Below the pieces are notes generated by a model. It was given only the letters and a program-made list of their open reading frames with translations. It was not told where the DNA came from and did no database searches. Below, one piece after another: positions 5,957 through 8,302 of a stretch of DNA of 8,302 bases. The translations under genes and the position numbers were made by a program. The stretch's first letter is position 1. The number at the start of each line of letters is the position of its first letter. Source of the DNA: Thioalkalivibrio nitratireducens (GTDB lineage: Bacteria; Pseudomonadota; Gammaproteobacteria; Ectothiorhodospirales; Ectothiorhodospiraceae); assembly GCA_011390385.1 (NCBI GenBank), contig JAABSN010000149.1, positions 1-8,302 on the forward strand. Reading direction: 5' to 3'.

Positions 5957-8302
5957 TCAGTGAGCCTCATCAGTACCCGCTTGCGCCGTGCGCAGATCCT
6001 CGATCAGGCGCTCGAGGCAAAACGCCAGGTCCAAGGTCCTTTCGGCAATATCGCCCTTGATTTCGCGTATGGCCGACTGGAGATCAGCTGCAGATTGACA
6101 CAGCTTTGTGGCGCCGATGCTCCCTGCCGCGCCTTTAAGGGTATGCGCCATGCGCCTGATAGCAGCGTTGTCCCCCGCGTGCGCCAGCTTGCGAAAAATG
6201 ACCGGATCACCCGCATGTTGTTCAAGGAATACGTTGAGCATCCGCTGGTACAGTTCAGGGCGGTTGAGCGACAACTCCAGGCCTTTCTCCAGATCGAGCC
6301 CCTCGATATCACCAAGACCCTGTGTTGCCGTCACGGCAGGGGGCCGGATCGACGGCGCGGCCTGCGTGCGCGGGCCGTGGCTCCCCGGCGATTGTGGCAG
6401 CCAGGTGAGCAACGCTTCATATAGGACACCCGGCTCCACGGGCTTAGGCACAAAGTCATTCATGCCCGACGCCAGGCAGCGCTCGCGATCATCGGCGAAA
6501 GCGCTTGCCGTCATGGCAACGATCGGAATATCCTCGCAGCCCGGCAGGTCGCGGATGGTTTTCGTGGCGTCCAGGCCATCCATGCGCGGCATGTGGACAT
6601 CCATCAGGATCAGGTCATAGTCACGCGCCCGCGTTTTCTCCACCGCCTCCAGACCGTCTTTCGCGACGTCCACCACGAGCCCGGTATTTTCGAGCAGCGA
6701 CACCGCCACTTCGCTGTTGATCGGGTTGTCCTCCGCGAGGAGCACCCGTTGACCGGCGTGGGCTGCGCGCAGTTTTTGAGTGGATGTCGGCGCCGCTTCT
6801 TGTTCTTTGGACCGCGGCAGAGGCCCTGGGACCGCGAGCTTGGACTCGCTTCGCTGCACACGCGCGGTGAACCAGAAGATGCTGCCCGCGCCGGGTGTGC
6901 TCATGGCGCCGGCGGCGCCGCCCATCAGGGCGGCAAGGCCTCGCGTGATCACCAGGCCAAGCCCGGTCCCGCCGAACTTGCGAGTGGTCGAGCGGTCAGC
7001 TTGCGCGAAGGGCTGGAACAGAAGATCGAGTCGCTCCGGCGGGATGCCGATGCCCGTATCCTCCACCTCGAATCGCAGCAAAAGCTTATCGGGCTTCTTC
7101 TCGGCGACGCTGACACCAACCCGGATGGAACCGTGGTCGGTGAACTTCAAGGCATTGCCCGCATAGTTCAGGAGTGCCTGCCGCAGGCGCGTCGGGTCGC
7201 CTATGACCTTGTCGGGAACGTCGCTGCAGTGCAGTTCGATTTCCAGCTTCTTGTCAGCGGCCTGATCGGCCATGAATGCCCGCACCTCTTCGAGCAGGTC
7301 CGACAATCGGAACTCGATCCGTTCCGGCTTGATTCGCCCTGCCTCGATTTTTGAGAGATCCAGGATGTCATTGATGATTTTCAGCAGATGCCGCCCGGCG
7401 CCGTCGATCTTGTCCAGCTGCTCGACCTGTTCAACCGAGGCCCGGCGCCGCATCAGGTACGTGAGCCCAAGAACGGCGTTGAGCGGCGTCCGGATTTCGT
7501 GTGACATGTTGGCAAGAAAGTCGCTCTTGGCATGATTGGCGGCTTCAGCCTGTGCCTGGGCATCTTGCATTGCCGCGGTTCGTTTCTCGACGAGTTTTTC
7601 AAGGTGGTCGCGATACGCTTCCACCTCCTTTGCCAGGCGCAGCTTCTCGGTGACATCGTTGACGCGCACCAGCTCGGCATCGCGGCCGGCGAACCTGAGC
7701 GTGTGAGAAAATATTTCAACGTCGATCATGCGCCCGTCCTTGAGCCGGTGACGCCATATGCCGGCCAAGTCGAGCCCTTCAGTCACTCGCGAGACGTTCA
7801 ATAAGAGCCGTGAAACGTCTTCGGCCGGCCGGATATCCTTGATCGTCATAGCCAGGAATTCTTCCCGGCTGTAGCCGTAGTGACGGATCGCGGCGTCGTT
7901 GACCGACAGGAAGCTGAGCGTCTCCAGGTCGTACACCCACATCGGCTGCGGATGTACCTGGAACATTTCCCGGTGGCTGGCTTCGCTCGCGCGCAGCTTT
8001 TCCACGCTGGCCGCGAGGCGATCCCTGGCCTCGGCAAACTCGGTAGTTGCTGGCAACTCGGCTTCGGTCGAATCACCCGTCAGCGTCGCCACTTCGCGCC
8101 TGAGGCGTTGGGCCGTCGATCGTCCCCCCAGCAACCCGGTAAGGGTTGCAAGCGCCACGGCCAATGCAAGAGCCGAGCCGAACTGGAAAAGGGGCATGCT
8201 TGCGACCGCGCGGGGCAATTCCAGCGTGAAGCGCCAGGGCGCCATTCCCAGAGAGACCGGGAAACGCCAGGCAGGATCGACATCGCCTTCGGAATCGAAG
8301 CC
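5957..8302 (-). CDS. Membrane hybrid sensor histidine kinase TM-PAS-HisKA-HATPase-REC-Hpt, N-terminus off the window
   Basis: The frame is open through the right edge, so the N-terminus is missing; 781 residues are visible (numbered from that edge). ATG at 8243-8245 is internal. Residues 1-35 (WRFPVSLGMAPWRFTLELP) look like the end of a periplasmic sensor, perhaps CHASE type. A membrane helix follows (~37-59). The PAS domain (~113-217) has HPQPMWVYD and NDAAIRHYGYS. HisKA carries H268 (NMSHEIRTPLN). The HATPase has N383 (YAGNALKF), D415 (EDTGIGIP), the LFQPFAQAD F-box and GGTGLGL (444-450). The receiver domain (~518-634) has E524/D525, phospho-acceptor D568 (ILMDVHMP), T598 and K620. A C-terminal Hpt domain has H720 (HTLKGAAGS). 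All phosphotransfer residues are present, giving a His-Asp-His relay that needs a separate response regulator as final target. The order resembles BarA/ArcB-type tripartite kinases with a PAS domain added. The convergent REC-PAS-HD-GYP protein is an obvious candidate target. Transmembrane topology and input signal are inferred. Confidence 0.95.
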   Translation of the reverse strand, partial: GFDSEGDVDPAWRFPVSLGMAPWRFTLELPRAVASMPLFQFGSALALAVALATLTGLLGGRSTAQRLRREVATLTGDSTEAELPATTEFAEARDRLAASVEKLRASEASHREMFQVHPQPMWVYDLETLSFLSVNDAAIRHYGYSREEFLAMTIKDIRPAEDVSRLLLNVSRVTEGLDLAGIWRHRLKDGRMIDVEIFSHTLRFAGRDAELVRVNDVTEKLRLAKEVEAYRDHLEKLVEKRTAAMQDAQAQAEAANHAKSDFLANMSHEIRTPLNAVLGLTYLMRRRASVEQVEQLDKIDGAGRHLLKIINDILDLSKIEAGRIKPERIEFRLSDLLEEVRAFMADQAADKKLEIELHCSDVPDKVIGDPTRLRQALLNYAGNALKFTDHGSIRVGVSVAEKKPDKLLLRFEVEDTGIGIPPERLDLLFQPFAQADRSTTRKFGGTGLGLVITRGLAALMGGAAGAMSTPGAGSIFWFTARVQRSESKLAVPGPLPRSKEQEAAPTSTQKLRAAHAGQRVLLAEDNPINSEVAVSLLENTGLVVDVAKDGLEAVEKTRARDYDLILMDVHMPRMDGLDATKTIRDLPGCEDIPIVAMTASAFADDRERCLASGMNDFVPKPVEPGVLYEALLTWLPQSPGSHGPRTQAAPSIRPPAVTATQGLGDIEGLDLEKGLELSLNRPELYQRMLNVFLEQHAGDPVIFRKLAHAGDNAAIRRMAHTLKGAAGSIGATKLCQSAADLQSAIREIKGDIAERTLDLAFCLERLIEDLRTAQAGTDEAH

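Noticed and set aside
6593..7354. 253-residue + strand open frame opposite the hybrid kinase
   Set aside because: It lies wholly antisense to recognisable receiver and ATPase domains of the kinase, so it is a shadow frame.

Overview
This is a GC-rich window whose content suggests a proteobacterium, most likely a beta- or gammaproteobacterium. The clearest clue is a degraded chemoreceptor carrying the block VNATLDAVIGPL...VAADYVDKIAKGDIPA. From memory, that block is typical of chemoreceptors with repeated HAMP-like units in those classes. The hybrid kinase and the HD-GYP regulator fit an environmental, signalling-rich genome. No species can be named from the sequence.

Left part (1-2870, + strand): three co-directional genes of poorly known function. 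The first enters from the left edge and ends in three tandem repeats resembling NxxGxxAF-type repeat proteins. Sixteen bases later comes a 404-residue, tryptophan-rich, cysteine-free protein that I do not recognise. A HEAT-repeat protein follows in the same reading frame, separated by one TGA. The sequence around that TGA suggests an ancestral ATGGCTGA start/stop overlap followed by a one-base loss.

Middle part (2892-4423): a graveyard. The first 53 residues of a CheW coupling protein are followed by a collapsed methyl-accepting chemotaxis protein. Both lie in one frame, interrupted by three stop codons and with large internal losses. About 840 bases without a convincing gene follow. Several frames stay open there by base composition, and it holds a T8 tract and a hairpin resembling a tRNA anticodon arm.

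Right part (4424-8302): two intact signalling genes facing each other. On the + strand is a REC-PAS-HD-GYP response regulator, a predicted cyclic-di-GMP phosphodiesterase with all key residues. On the - strand, running off the right edge, is a membrane hybrid histidine kinase (TM-PAS-HisKA-HATPase-REC-Hpt). Their PAS domains are strikingly similar, so they probably read a related signal. The kinase phosphorelay may feed the HD-GYP regulator, but that is inference. The 66-base gap between them contains an 8-base perfect inverted repeat.

I found no insertion sequence, CRISPR array, rRNA or intact tRNA.
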